This document shows, piece after piece, positions 1 to 8,660 of a DNA stretch of 64,000 bases (its first letter is position 1; each line of letters begins with the position of its first letter). The stretch comes from CAYTTR01 sp964440805 (lineage in GTDB: Bacteria > Acidobacteriota > Aminicenantia > Aminicenantales > Aminicenantaceae). The position numbers and the translations under genes were made by a program. The stretch spans positions 15,211 through 79,210 of the forward strand of contig CAYTTR010000007.1 of NCBI GenBank assembly GCA_964440805.1, written 5' to 3'. Below the pieces are notes generated by a model. That model saw nothing but the letters and a program-made list of their open reading frames with translations. It searched no databases and had not been told where the DNA came from.

Positions 1-105
1 AATGAACTTAATTTCTTTACGTACGCCATGATAAAACCTCTTAACTCATAGATAGTATTTGTGATATAAAAAGTATCGGCCTTTTTTATGAATAATCCAG
101 GTTAA
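1..105 (-). repeat. Dispersed repeat A, copy A1, cut by the window edge
   Basis: Read on the minus strand, this stretch begins with the family A terminal motif TTAACCTGGATTATTCA (89-105) and then follows copy A3 (37639-37908) closely: the runs AAAAAAGGCCGATAC and ATGGCGTACGTAAA are both present. The element continues beyond the left edge of the window. The first TTAA of its terminal repeat supplies the TAA stop of the adjacent kinase gene. Confidence 0.85.
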
Positions 106-1493
106 GTGTTGAGAGAAGGGATATTTATATTAAAGGCTGTTCCTTGACGGCGGTCCACCTTCAGACTTCCTTTCAATTGTTTGACCAAGTCATTAACTAT
201 TTGGAATCCCAGTGATTGTGGTTGGTTAAGGTCTACTTTTTTTGGGAGGCCGATTCCTGAATCTTTGACCTGCAATTGATAGTTCCCTGCTTTATCCTGA
301 AAAAATTTTATCTTAATTTCTCCCTCTTTCTTTCCAGGGAAAGCATACTTAAGGGCATTGGAAACAAGCTCACTCACCAGAAGCCCCAATGGAATGGCCC
401 GGCTGAGGTCAAGCTCTATATCTTTTGTCTCGATGGCCATTTGAACCCGTTTCTGGTCGACCGGGTAGGCTTCCAAAAGGCGTCTGGTCAGGTTTCTTAG
501 GTAAGAGCAAAAATTAACCGTACTGCAGGGAGGCAGGTGGTCTAATTCCTGATGTGAGCTGAGGGTTTTGATAAGCATTTCTCTTTGTTCTTGAGGATTT
601 AACGATTGTTCTTTTTCCTCCAGGCATTGGGACTGGAGCCGGAGAAGCTTGTAAACGAGGTTCAGGTTCTGGTTAACAGTGTATTTGTATTCTTCCATGT
701 CTTTGTGTTTCTCCTTGAGAGCTTCTTCCAGTAAGGCCATTGACATTTTGCGGTCACTTATATCCTTAGCCAAAATTATGAATGAAAATTTTTCCTTTGT
801 CTCCCAGGGAGTCAAGCATATCTCAATCGGAATTTCACTCCGGTCTTTTTTGCGGCCGATTGCTTCCACCCATTTGCCGGCGATTTTTGAGCGGGTAAAA
901 AGAAGGAGACGTTGAATTTCGGCCAGAAACCTTGGGTCTGGATGCTCGGCCAGCAGAATAGAGAACGGTCTTCCCGTTACTTCATGCCGGGAATAGCCGA
1001 AAAGATTCTCGGCTCCTTGGTTCCAAAAGTAAATAACTCCGCTTCTTCTGGCCAGAATAACTGCTTCATTCATGTTTTCAGCCAGCTCCTGCCAGGTCCG
1101 GCTCGATTCTTTCATCAAATCATAGACTTCCTTGTTGTAAAGAGCGATCTGAAGGGTTGCTTTTATTTCATTGTCTTGGAAAGGTTTGATAATGTAACCG
1201 AAAGGTTCCACTTTCTTGGCTCTTTTTATCAAAGCATCATCACCATAGGCGGTAAGGAAAATGACCGGAATATCCATTTCATTTTTCAGAATGGAAGCAG
1301 CTTCAATTCCATCCAGTTCACCGGGCATTACAATATCCATAATAACCAAGTCAGGCTTAAAAAGACGGGCTTTAGCCACTGCTTCTTCTCCGGATGAAGC
1401 CCTTCCCACAACTTTATATCCCATGTGAGTTAGCCTGACTTCTAAGTGAGTGGTGATGGCAGCTTCATCATCCACTACCAGGATTTTTTTCAT
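102..1493 (-). CDS. REC-PAS-histidine-kinase-like protein lacking the phosphoacceptor His
   Basis: 463 aa from the ATG at 1493, chosen because GAGGAGG lies 8 nt upstream and the receiver domain starts immediately (MKKILVVDDE). Residues 1-120 are a receiver domain with the acidic pair D8/D9, phosphoacceptor D53 (VIMDIVMPG) and the IIKPF lysine. A PAS domain follows at about 130-255 (FGYSRHEVTGRPF). The C-terminal part resembles HisKA_2-type kinases, with an N box (SELVSNALKYAF) and G boxes (DSGIGLP, SLGFQIV). Where relatives have EVHHRVKNN this protein has EYKYTVNQN, so both histidines are missing. It overlaps the upstream kinase gene by 26 nt, implying coupled translation. I infer it is a phosphorylation target or ATP-binding partner of that kinase rather than an autokinase. 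The cognate output is not visible. Confidence 0.85.
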   Translation of the reverse strand: MKKILVVDDEAAITTHLEVRLTHMGYKVVGRASSGEEAVAKARLFKPDLVIMDIVMPGELDGIEAASILKNEMDIPVIFLTAYGDDALIKRAKKVEPFGYIIKPFQDNEIKATLQIALYNKEVYDLMKESSRTWQELAENMNEAVILARRSGVIYFWNQGAENLFGYSRHEVTGRPFSILLAEHPDPRFLAEIQRLLLFTRSKIAGKWVEAIGRKKDRSEIPIEICLTPWETKEKFSFIILAKDISDRKMSMALLEEALKEKHKDMEEYKYTVNQNLNLVYKLLRLQSQCLEEKEQSLNPQEQREMLIKTLSSHQELDHLPPCSTVNFCSYLRNLTRRLLEAYPVDQKRVQMAIETKDIELDLSRAIPLGLLVSELVSNALKYAFPGKKEGEIKIKFFQDKAGNYQLQVKDSGIGLPKKVDLNQPQSLGFQIVNDLVKQLKGSLKVDRRQGTAFNINIPSLNT

Positions 1494-2676
1494 CCTGAAC
1501 CTCCTCGCTTGCAATTTTAAATTCAATTAAAATAGAAGTCCCTTCATGCTGGGTGACATAAAACTTTCCCTTGAGCTGGTCTTCGACCAAATTTTTCATC
1601 AGTTTAAGTCCCAGGGTCCTGGTACTGTCAATGTCCAAGCTCTGAGGAATACCGCATCCGTCATCCTTGATGCGGAGAAAGACCAGCTCTTTTTCTGCTT
1701 TTTTTAGGGCGATTTCAAGTGTTCCTTCCTGGCCTTTCTGGAATGCGTGTTTGTAGACATTGGAAATGGCTTCACTGAGAATAATAGCCAGAGGAAGGGC
1801 CTGATTTATATTGAGAAAAACCTTGGAATAATCGAGAACCGGGGTTATGAATCTCATTTTGTCGGAATAAACCTGGAAAAGATAACTAACCAGATCCTTT
1901 ATGTAACCTCCCATCTCGATTTGACTGAACCTTCCGCTCTGATAGAGGTGTTCGTGAATCAGGGCCATGGTGTGGATTTCGGCCCGGGCATCCTGACAAA
2001 GCTGCTTAACCTCCTGATAGGAAGGTTGGAGAGCCTTCATGTCAAGCAGGCCAGAAATTATCTGAAGATTGTTTTTGACCCGGTGATGAACTTCTCTTAG
2101 AAGGATTTCCTTTTCTTTCAAGGAGGACTTGAGCTCATCTTCGATTTTTTTCCTCTTGGTTATATCCCGGCAGGTAGAGATGATTTGTTTAGGCCGGCTT
2201 TTGGCATCTTTAATCAAGGCGGAATTAATTTCCCCAGCAAATCTGGTTCCATCCTTCCGGAGGAAAGAATATTCTTCGTTTTTAAGAATCCCTCTCCTGA
2301 GGATTTTGAGCAGGTTTCTATTGGCCCGTGACCTGTCTTCTGGAGCAATCAGCTCAAAAGCAGATTTTCCAATAAGAGCTTCAGGTTCTTCATATCCGTG
2401 GAGTTTAAGTGTTTCTTCAGAGACATCGGTGATTATCCCTTTTAAGTCGGTAACGGTTACTGCTTCTGGGGAAGCCAAGACTAGTTTTCTGTATTTTTCT
2501 TCACTTTCCTTGAGGGCTTCATCTGCTAACTGGTGCCGGACTCTCCATTTTTCCAAATCATGGATTTTGGCCCTTAATCTCTCGTTTTCCTGGGTAATTT
2601 CTTTCATGGTAGGGAAAGAATTATTCTTTAAAGAGAAAAATGGATGATTAACCTTCTTTTCTTTCGGGAACTTCAA
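1468..2676 (-). CDS. PAS-domain sensor histidine kinase, HisKA_2 type
   Basis: 402 aa. The start is a TTG at 2676 with AGGGAG 8 nt upstream; the in-frame ATG at 2607 has a weaker ribosome site. After a short basic and coiled N-terminus comes a PAS/PAC module at about 60-180 (SPEAVTVTDLKGII, FAGEINS, STCRDITKRKK). The dimerisation box is intact (LREVHHRVKNNLQIISGLL), followed by an HATPase_c domain with N box SEAISNVYKHAF, DDGCGIP and TLGLKLM. There is no transmembrane segment, so the protein is probably a cytoplasmic sensor. It is the first gene of a two-gene unit, and the receiver of the downstream protein is its obvious phosphotransfer candidate. The signal sensed cannot be told from the sequence. 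Confidence 0.88.
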   Translation of the reverse strand: MKFPKEKKVNHPFFSLKNNSFPTMKEITQENERLRAKIHDLEKWRVRHQLADEALKESEEKYRKLVLASPEAVTVTDLKGIITDVSEETLKLHGYEEPEALIGKSAFELIAPEDRSRANRNLLKILRRGILKNEEYSFLRKDGTRFAGEINSALIKDAKSRPKQIISTCRDITKRKKIEDELKSSLKEKEILLREVHHRVKNNLQIISGLLDMKALQPSYQEVKQLCQDARAEIHTMALIHEHLYQSGRFSQIEMGGYIKDLVSYLFQVYSDKMRFITPVLDYSKVFLNINQALPLAIILSEAISNVYKHAFQKGQEGTLEIALKKAEKELVFLRIKDDGCGIPQSLDIDSTRTLGLKLMKNLVEDQLKGKFYVTQHEGTSILIEFKIASEEVQDEKNPGSG

Positions 2677-2865
2677 TTGTTAGTCTCCCTGCTAACCCTT
2701 AATTTCCCCGCTTATAAAGTATAGTCATGTTTATTACTGTGTCAACACTCCTTCTATCTGAGGGGCAATTTTTTCTATTTTTTTTCTAAAAAATTATCTG
2801 TCAGATAAATAAATAATGAATAATTACATTTCCAGGGGGGATTTTTTTAAAATTTTTTTAATAAA

Positions 2866-2894
2866 TTGACAAAAAAAACTTGACTTCCTATATT
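2866..2894 (+). promoter_or_regulatory. Sigma-70-type promoter for the hdrA-flx operon
   Basis: TTGACA (2866-2871), a 17-nt spacer, and TATATT (2889-2894). Transcription would begin near 2901, giving a leader of roughly 435 nt before the hdrA start codon. Confidence 0.65.
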
Positions 2895-2989
2895 TTATAG
2901 GGTTATAAAAAATTGGAACTATGGATAATAAATTATCTGGGGAAATAATTTTAAGTATTTAATGTACTTTTTCGGCTGAAATTGAAGGA

Positions 2990-3006
2990 AAGGAGGTAGC
3001 CTCCTT
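2990..3006 (+). other. Palindrome in the hdrA leader
   Basis: AAGGAGG-TAG-CCTCCTT is a perfect 7-bp stem with a 3-nt loop. It is not followed by a T run, so it does not look like an intrinsic terminator. It contains an anti-Shine-Dalgarno-like arm. Its role is unknown. Confidence 0.4.
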
Positions 3007-3140
3007 CGTGAGAGCCGGAAGAAATTTTAGTCAATCGAAGCCTGAAGATTTATTACCTCCTCTATACCCATCCTTAAAACAACCGCCATCCTGCCTGGAT
3101 CAGGATCATATTTTCCATTCTTTAAAGATTACAAGTTTCA

Positions 3141-3290
3141 AAGCTAATTATCCATGGCGGCCTTGCCGCCCGCAAAGGATGAAAACGTTCATTTGTCATT
3201 TCTGCGGATGCCGGTTGCTTTTCTCGCTTGTCTCGCATTATTTAAATTTAAATAACGAATTTTCTCATCTGAATGGACGGAATAGGCTTT
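3141..3290 (+). repeat. Dispersed repeat B, copy B1
   Basis: Begins AAGCTAATTATCCATGGCGG and shares GGATGAAAA, ATTTCTGCGGATGCCGGTTGC and CTCGCTTGTCTCG with copy B2 (13552-13664). The tail GAATGGACGGAATAGGC resembles the (GAATAGAC)-like tail of B2. It lies inside the predicted hdrA leader. Confidence 0.7.
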
Positions 3291-3335
3291 TTTATTTTAA
3301 AATTAATAAAAATAATTTTTAAAGAAGGAGGGAAT

Positions 3336-5285
3336 ATGAGAAGACGCATCGGTGTCTTTATTTGCCACTGTGGAATAAACATTGCCGGGACAGTGGATGT
3401 CAAAAAGGTGGCTCAAGAAATGTCTACTTATCCTGATGTCGTTCATGCTGAGGATTATGTTTATATGTGTTCAGATCCTGGGCAGAACCTTATCGTAGAT
3501 ACAATTCAGGAAAAAAAGCTGGATGGAGTGGTAGTGGCCTGCTGTTCTCACAATCTTCATGAATCCACTTTCCGCAATGCTACCAAATCAGCCGGAATAA
3601 ATGCTTTTCAGTGTGAAATTGCCAACATAAGAGAGCAGTGCAGTTGGGTTCATAAAAACATGGATGAAGCTACTGCGAAATCTTTAAAAATAACCAGAAG
3701 CATTACTGAAAAAGTCCGCTGGAACGAGCCTCTTAAACCCATTTCTGTCCCTGTAACCCGGAAAGCTCTGGTTATTGGAGGAGGTATCGCCGGGATACAG
3801 GCTTCGCTGGATCTGGCTAACAGTGGTCTTGATGTAATCCTGGTGGAGAAATCACCTTCCATTGGCGGACGCATGATACAGCTTTCAGAAACCTTTCCCA
3901 CCCTTGATTGTTCCCAGTGCATTCTGACTCCCAAAATGGTGGAAGTATCCAAACATCCCCAAATTAAACTAATGACTTACAGCGAAGTTCGAGAAGTCTC
4001 AGGGTATGTAGGTAATTTCCAAGTGAAAATATTGAAAAAACCAACCTATGTGGATCCGGAAAAATGTACTCTTTGTGATGAATGTACCAAGATCTGTCCT
4101 GTAGTTGTCCCCAATGAATTTGATCTCGGTCTTACCGGCCGACGGGGCATTTATATTCCCTTTCCTCAGGCCATTCCGGCAACTTATACCTTAGATGTGG
4201 AAGCCTGTCCCGGACTTCTTCCCATTGCCTGTGGAAAATGTGATGAAGTCTGTGAGCCAAAGGCTATTGATTTTGACATGAAACCGCAGATCATCGAAGA
4301 AAATGTGGGGGCAATTGTGGTGGCCACTGGTTACGACCTCTATGGGAAAGAAAATATGGCAGAGTACGGTTACGGCAGGTATGCCGATGTTCTGGACGGA
4401 CTGCAGTTTGAAAGATTGTGTTCAGCCAGCGGGCCAACCAGAGGAAAGATCCTCCGGCCCTCAGACCATAAAGAGCCGAAGGAAGTGGTTTTTATCCAGT
4501 GTGCTGGTTCCCGCGACCCAGAGCTCCATTGTGCCTACTGCTCCAAGATCTGCTGTATGTACACAGCCAAACATGCCAAGCTCTACAAGCACCATGTCCA
4601 TGACGGCCAAGCTTATGTCTTTTATATCGACATCCGTTCCGGCGGGAAAGGTTATGAAGAGTTCGTCAGTAAGACCATGGAAGATGACGGGGTAATCTAT
4701 CTCCGGGGAAAAGTCTCTAAGATATTCGAAGAAGATGGCAAGATCAAAGTCTGGGGAGTGGATACTCTTTCTGGAAAAAGTGTAGAAATTGCAGCTGATA
4801 TGGTGGTTTTAGCCATGGCCATGAAGCCTTCGGCTGGAACCGAAGCTCTGGCCAAGATGTTAAAAATTTCCCAAGGCGAGGATGGATTTCTTTCCGAGTC
4901 TCATCCCAAGCTTAAGCCGGTGGAAAGTGCCACCTCGGGAATCTTTCTGGCGGGAGCCATCCAGGCTCCGAAAGATATTCCGGAGGCAGTGGCCCAGGCC
5001 GGAGGGGCGGCCATCAAAGTTGTCTCTATTCTCTTCCAGGAAGAACTGCTCCATTCGCCTCTTGTAGCCAGGGTGATATCTCCTCTCTGCACCGGTTGCG
5101 GGATGTGCGTTGAGGTTTGTCCCTATTCGGCCATAAGCCTGGATAACGGTGTCGCCCAGGTCAATGAAGTCCTTTGCGAAGGTTGCGGCACCTGTGCCGC
5201 TACATGTCTGAGAGCAGCAGTAGAAGTCCGGAATCTGACCCATCTCCAAATTCACGACATGTTGAATGCCTGTTTGGGAGGATGA
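3336..5285 (+). CDS. hdrA: HdrA-like FAD/iron-sulfur protein (heterodisulfide reductase subunit A family)
   Basis: 649 aa from the ATG at 3336, which has AAGGAGGG just upstream; a longer frame begins at 3273 but its first 21 residues look non-coding. The N-terminal domain has FICHCGINIAG. The FAD site is VIGGGIAGIQASLDLA (about 150). A first cluster-binding insert has CTLCDECTKICP and CGKCDEVC, and a C-terminal dicluster ferredoxin domain has CTGCGMCVEVCP and CEGCGTCAATC. HdrA carries the FAD that splits electron pairs in flavin-based bifurcation. It heads an operon with flxD, C, B and A genes 1 to 5 nt apart or overlapping. No hdrB or hdrC follows, so the usual disulfide-reducing site is absent here. 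Confidence 0.93.
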   Translation: MRRRIGVFICHCGINIAGTVDVKKVAQEMSTYPDVVHAEDYVYMCSDPGQNLIVDTIQEKKLDGVVVACCSHNLHESTFRNATKSAGINAFQCEIANIREQCSWVHKNMDEATAKSLKITRSITEKVRWNEPLKPISVPVTRKALVIGGGIAGIQASLDLANSGLDVILVEKSPSIGGRMIQLSETFPTLDCSQCILTPKMVEVSKHPQIKLMTYSEVREVSGYVGNFQVKILKKPTYVDPEKCTLCDECTKICPVVVPNEFDLGLTGRRGIYIPFPQAIPATYTLDVEACPGLLPIACGKCDEVCEPKAIDFDMKPQIIEENVGAIVVATGYDLYGKENMAEYGYGRYADVLDGLQFERLCSASGPTRGKILRPSDHKEPKEVVFIQCAGSRDPELHCAYCSKICCMYTAKHAKLYKHHVHDGQAYVFYIDIRSGGKGYEEFVSKTMEDDGVIYLRGKVSKIFEEDGKIKVWGVDTLSGKSVEIAADMVVLAMAMKPSAGTEALAKMLKISQGEDGFLSESHPKLKPVESATSGIFLAGAIQAPKDIPEAVAQAGGAAIKVVSILFQEELLHSPLVARVISPLCTGCGMCVEVCPYSAISLDNGVAQVNEVLCEGCGTCAATCLRAAVEVRNLTHLQIHDMLNACLGG

Positions 5286-5286
5286 C

Positions 5287-5709
5287 ATGGAAAATCAATT
5301 TAATCCGAAGATTGTGGCTTTTCTTTGTAAATGGTGCTCTTCGGCAGGAAGCGACATGGCTGGTGTTTCCCGGATGGAATACCCGGCCAATGTTATTCCG
5401 GTCATGGTTATGTGCTCAGGCAGCGTCTCACCTTTGTATATACTTTCCGCCTTTAATTTAGGGGCTGACGGAGTGCTTGTTTCCGGTTGCCACCCGGGAG
5501 ATTGTCATTATATTAAAGGAAATATGTATGCCCGCCGGAGAATGGCTGTCCTCAAGGAATTATTGCAATTCATCGGGCTTGAGCCGCAAAGGTTCCAGAT
5601 GTCCTGGGTCTCGGCTGCCGAGGGATTGAAATACACTCAGATCATCAAGGATTTTGTAGAAGTTCTAAAGCCTTTGGGCCCACAACAGCAGTTAAGAAGG
5701 AGTCTCTGA
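5287..5709 (+). CDS. flxD: MvhD/FlxD-type [2Fe-2S] electron-transfer subunit
   Basis: 140 aa; the ATG lies one base after the hdrA stop, with GGGAGGA upstream. The protein has the MvhD pattern: CKWCSSAGSDMAG near the N-terminus, MCSGSVSP, and GCHPGDCHYIKGN, with the paired cysteines that hold a [2Fe-2S] cluster, and RRMAVLKELLQFIGLE. In methanogen Mvh-Hdr and bacterial Flx-Hdr complexes this subunit passes electrons from the hydrogenase or NADH module to the HdrA flavin. Its position directly after hdrA fits that role. Its stop overlaps the next start (TGATG), which suggests coupled synthesis. Confidence 0.9.
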   Translation: MENQFNPKIVAFLCKWCSSAGSDMAGVSRMEYPANVIPVMVMCSGSVSPLYILSAFNLGADGVLVSGCHPGDCHYIKGNMYARRRMAVLKELLQFIGLEPQRFQMSWVSAAEGLKYTQIIKDFVEVLKPLGPQQQLRRSL

Positions 5710-6746
5710 TGGTGGAGTTGGAAAAATTAAAGGATAAAGCAAGGGAGCTTCTGGAGAAAGAGAAAATCAGATTCCTTATCGGCTATACCGAGGGAGCTGA
5801 GGGAAAAGGAGCAGTACCTGCCCGTTTCAGAAAACCGAAAGAAGTGGAAAAACTTATCTGGAATCCCGAATGCAGACACAACTTAGTTCTTTTCCTGGTT
5901 GAAGAGAAAAAGAAGGAGATTGAATCAAAAGAGGAAAAGAAAGAAAAAAAGCCTATAGGTTTATTGGTCAAGGGTTGTGACAGCCGGATTGTGAATGTTC
6001 TTCTCCAGGAAAAATTCATATCCAGGGAAGAGGTTTTTCTTCTGGGAGTTTCCTGTGAACAAGGAGGAATTATAGACCGGAAAAAAGCTTCATTGAAATT
6101 AAATGGAAAAAAAGTTGATAAGTGGGAGTTTGAAGAAGATGGTTCCGTGCTTGCCCATATCGGAGGTAAAAAAAATAAGATCCAAAGGGAGGATATTCTC
6201 TCTGACAACTGTTTAGTCTGCCGGTACAGTTATCCGGTTATTTATGATGTTATGTTCGGGGAGAAAAAAGAGAGGGAGGCAAGGAATTATTTTAACAGTG
6301 TGGAAGAGATAGAGAATATGTCTCGTGAGAAAAGACGGCTCTTCTGGAAGGAACAGATGGAAAAATGCATTCGTTGTTATGCCTGCCGCTCGGTTTGTCC
6401 TCTTTGCTACTGTCCTGAATGCGTGGTTGATCCCATTAGTTTCAAAATAACCCCGGAAACAACAGCCGAGGAAAAAGCCAAGAGGATAAAATGGATTGAA
6501 AAATCTCCCTTAATTTCTGAAAACTTAGTCTATCATTTAGTTAGAGCCATCCATCATGCCGGCCGCTGTTCTGATTGTGGCCAGTGCGAAATGTCTTGTC
6601 CTCAAAATATTCCTGTCCGCCTGCTGAACAAAAAGATTGAGAAGACAGCCCTAGAGATGTTCGAATATGTGGCCGGATTGGATCCAGAAAAATCCTCTCT
6701 TTTTTCCAGCTTCAGGGAAAACGACCCTGAGGATTTTATCAGGTGA
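5709..6746 (+). CDS. flxC: FlxC-like FrhB-family iron-sulfur subunit
   Basis: 345 aa. The N-terminal two thirds resemble the F420 hydrogenase/dehydrogenase beta-subunit family (LLVKGCDSRIVNVLLQE, VFLLGVSCEQGGIID, NCLVCRYSYPV). The C-terminal third is a 4Fe-4S dicluster with the cysteine-rich CIRCYACRSVCPLCYCPEC and CSDCGQCEMSCPQNIPV. A Lys/Glu-rich stretch around residues 70-80 is low complexity. In Flx-Hdr operons this subunit relays electrons between the NAD(P)H-oxidising flavoprotein and HdrA-FlxD. It starts on the last base of the flxD stop and ends 4 nt before flxB. The flx letter is assigned from gene order, so it is less certain than the family. Confidence 0.8.
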   Translation: MVELEKLKDKARELLEKEKIRFLIGYTEGAEGKGAVPARFRKPKEVEKLIWNPECRHNLVLFLVEEKKKEIESKEEKKEKKPIGLLVKGCDSRIVNVLLQEKFISREEVFLLGVSCEQGGIIDRKKASLKLNGKKVDKWEFEEDGSVLAHIGGKKNKIQREDILSDNCLVCRYSYPVIYDVMFGEKKEREARNYFNSVEEIENMSREKRRLFWKEQMEKCIRCYACRSVCPLCYCPECVVDPISFKITPETTAEEKAKRIKWIEKSPLISENLVYHLVRAIHHAGRCSDCGQCEMSCPQNIPVRLLNKKIEKTALEMFEYVAGLDPEKSSLFSSFRENDPEDFIR

Positions 6747-6750
6747 AACC

Positions 6751-7791
6751 ATGGATAAAATAATTTTAAAAAAATCTATTCCACGTTGGATTAAACAACT
6801 GGCTTCTTTCAGGATTTTCAGTCCTGTGGCCAAGGATGGTCTCTGGGAATATGAAGAAATCAAACAACTCGATGATTTTCCTAAGGAATATACCAATACC
6901 GTAGTCCCTCTGAAAAAATTTTTGTTTCCCCACCGTGAAGAACTGTTTGAGTTTGCCGACCCTCAAAACGGCGGTCCTGAAATCAAAGAAATTCTTCCTG
7001 AAGCAAAACCGATGGTTGTATTTGGGGTAAGACCTTGTGATGCCCGGGCTGCTCACCTGCTTTCCAAAGTATTCGGCGGAGATATTCCGGATGTCTACTT
7101 CCAGAAGCACCAAGATCTGGTTTATCTGGTTGGACTGGCTTGTTCCTCTCCTCCTTCAGATTCATGCTTTTGTATTTCTGTGGAAGGCTCGCCTTTTTCA
7201 GAAGAGGGACTGGATATTCTTCTTATTGATTTGGGAGAGAAATATTTGGTTAGAATTTTAAGCGAGAAAGGCAAAAATCTGATTAAAGCCAATGGAGATC
7301 TTTTTGAAACGGCCTTGAAAAAAGATCAGGAAAGGGCTCAAGAACTTGAAAAAGAAGCCGAAAAAAAGATTTCAACAAAAGTAAAATCTGTAGACAAAAT
7401 TCCCCCTAAGCTCAAGGATATGTTTGACTCTCCTTTATGGGAAGAAGAATCATTCAGATGTCTTAAATGCGGAATTTGTACTTATCTCTGCCCGACCTGT
7501 CATTGTTTTGATATTTCTGATGAGCTTGTATCTACTTTTCCTTTAAGAGGAAAAAGGGTCAGAGTCTGGGATAACTGTCAGTTTCCGGATTTTACCATGC
7601 ATTCCTCGGGACATAATCCCCGGCCGGATAAATCTTCACGGCTGAGGCAAAGGATATTTCATAAGTTTTATTATTTTGTGGAAAATCAAAAGGATTACCT
7701 TTGTACTGGCTGCGGCAGGTGTGTGGCTAAATGTCCTGTGGGAATAGATATAGTTGAAATTTTAAATAAGGTGGAAAGCCATGGAAAATAA
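6751..7791 (+). CDS. flxB: FlxB-like 4Fe-4S dicluster protein (sulfhydrogenase beta / AsrA type)
   Basis: 346 aa from the ATG at 6751, 4 nt after flxC; the ribosome site is weak (CAGGTG), as expected for coupled translation. The N-terminal part has the pattern of the sulfhydrogenase beta / anaerobic sulfite reductase A family (VVFGVRPCDARAAHLL, DVYFQKHQDLVYLVGLAC, SDSCFC). The C-terminal part binds two 4Fe-4S clusters (CLKCGICTYLCPTCHC, CTGCGRCVAKCPVGIDIVEIL). A charged helical insertion lies around residues 185-215. It probably forms the wire between FlxA and FlxC. It overlaps flxA by 11 nt. Confidence 0.83.
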   Translation: MDKIILKKSIPRWIKQLASFRIFSPVAKDGLWEYEEIKQLDDFPKEYTNTVVPLKKFLFPHREELFEFADPQNGGPEIKEILPEAKPMVVFGVRPCDARAAHLLSKVFGGDIPDVYFQKHQDLVYLVGLACSSPPSDSCFCISVEGSPFSEEGLDILLIDLGEKYLVRILSEKGKNLIKANGDLFETALKKDQERAQELEKEAEKKISTKVKSVDKIPPKLKDMFDSPLWEEESFRCLKCGICTYLCPTCHCFDISDELVSTFPLRGKRVRVWDNCQFPDFTMHSSGHNPRPDKSSRLRQRIFHKFYYFVENQKDYLCTGCGRCVAKCPVGIDIVEILNKVESHGK

Positions 7792-8605
7792 TCCTTATAT
7801 CCCTCGGGTTGCCAAAATAATACAGATAAAAGAAGAGGTGGGGGGGATCCGTCCGGTCAAGACCTTTCGCCTGCAGTTTTTGGAGGAAAATCATTTCTCA
7901 TTCAAATGCGGCCAATGTGCCATGCTCTCTGTTTTTGGAAAAGGAGAATCCATGATTTCAATTTCATCTTCTCAGTTGGAGAAGGAATATTTGCAATTCA
8001 GTATCTTGAAGATGGGAAGAGTAACTACTGCCCTTCATGATATGAAGGAAGGGGATAAGCTGGGTATACGGGGGCCTTATGGAAATGGGTTCCCTGTTGA
8101 GGAGTGGAAAGGGAAAAATCTTCTTTTTATCGGCGGAGGTATAGGCTTGGCTCCTATCTGGTCGGTCTTGCAAACAGTATTGAAGAAAAAGAAGGATTAC
8201 GGCCGTTTGATTCTTTTTTATGGGGCAAGAAGCTCGGGAGATCTTGTTTTCAAGGATGAGCTGGAAAAGCTGAGGGATGAGATGAAAGTCTATCTTTCAG
8301 TTGATGTGGAAGAGCCGGAATGGAAGGAATACGTCGGATTTGTTCCTCAGAATGTCCTGGAGAAAAAGCCTTCTCCTGAAAATACCATTGCTGTAACCTG
8401 CGGGCCTCCTATCATGATTAAATTCGTTATAAAAAATTTAAAAGAACTTGGCTTTAAGGACCGGCAGATTTATACCACCGTGGAGAATAAGATGAAGTGC
8501 GGCATTGGGAAGTGTGGCCGCTGCAATATTGGACCTGTTTACATCTGTCAGGATGGACCTGTTTTTTCTTGGGATAAATTAAAGGAGCTTCCCCAGGAAT
8601 ATTAA
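7781..8605 (+). CDS. flxA: FlxA-like FAD/NAD(P)H oxidoreductase with C-terminal [2Fe-2S] site
   Basis: 274 aa. It is a ferredoxin-NADP+ reductase-fold protein of the sulfhydrogenase gamma / PyrK / AsrB kind: FAD region up to about residue 95 (IRGPYGNGFP), nucleotide-binding region LLFIGGGIGLAPIWSVLQ and ITVTCGPP-like AVTCGPPIMIKFV, and the C-terminal cluster motif CGIGKCGRCNIGPVYIC. It should be the NADH or NADPH entry point of the HdrA complex. The order hdrA-D-C-B-A, with all junctions overlapping or under 6 nt, indicates one complex. Which nucleotide it prefers cannot be read here. Confidence 0.87.
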   Translation: MENNPYIPRVAKIIQIKEEVGGIRPVKTFRLQFLEENHFSFKCGQCAMLSVFGKGESMISISSSQLEKEYLQFSILKMGRVTTALHDMKEGDKLGIRGPYGNGFPVEEWKGKNLLFIGGGIGLAPIWSVLQTVLKKKKDYGRLILFYGARSSGDLVFKDELEKLRDEMKVYLSVDVEEPEWKEYVGFVPQNVLEKKPSPENTIAVTCGPPIMIKFVIKNLKELGFKDRQIYTTVENKMKCGIGKCGRCNIGPVYICQDGPVFSWDKLKELPQEY

Positions 8606-8660
8606 GCAGCAAGACTCAATGGTTTTGGCTGTGTAATAAAAACGAAAGAAAGGAGGGAAC

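Larger units (their letters stand above)
2677..3335. other. Intergenic region: divergent promoters, leader of hdrA, repeat B copy
   Basis: 659 bases without a convincing gene. They hold an A/T-rich segment (2740-2900), a near-consensus promoter for hdrA (2866-2894), a perfect palindrome AAGGAGGTAGCCTCCTT (2990-3006) about 90 nt into the predicted leader, and repeat B copy B1 (3141-3240). An open frame at 3008-3322 runs through the repeat and looks like chance. I did not recognise a riboswitch family in the leader. Confidence 0.7.

Noticed and set aside
3008..3322. 104-codon frame upstream of hdrA
   Set aside because: It lies in the leader and runs through repeat B1, has odd composition and no ribosome site, and the same frame is not kept in B2.
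2901..3335. Possible molybdenum/tungsten cofactor riboswitch before hdrA
   Set aside because: The leader and nearby AOR made this attractive, but I could not match the conserved core of that or any other riboswitch.
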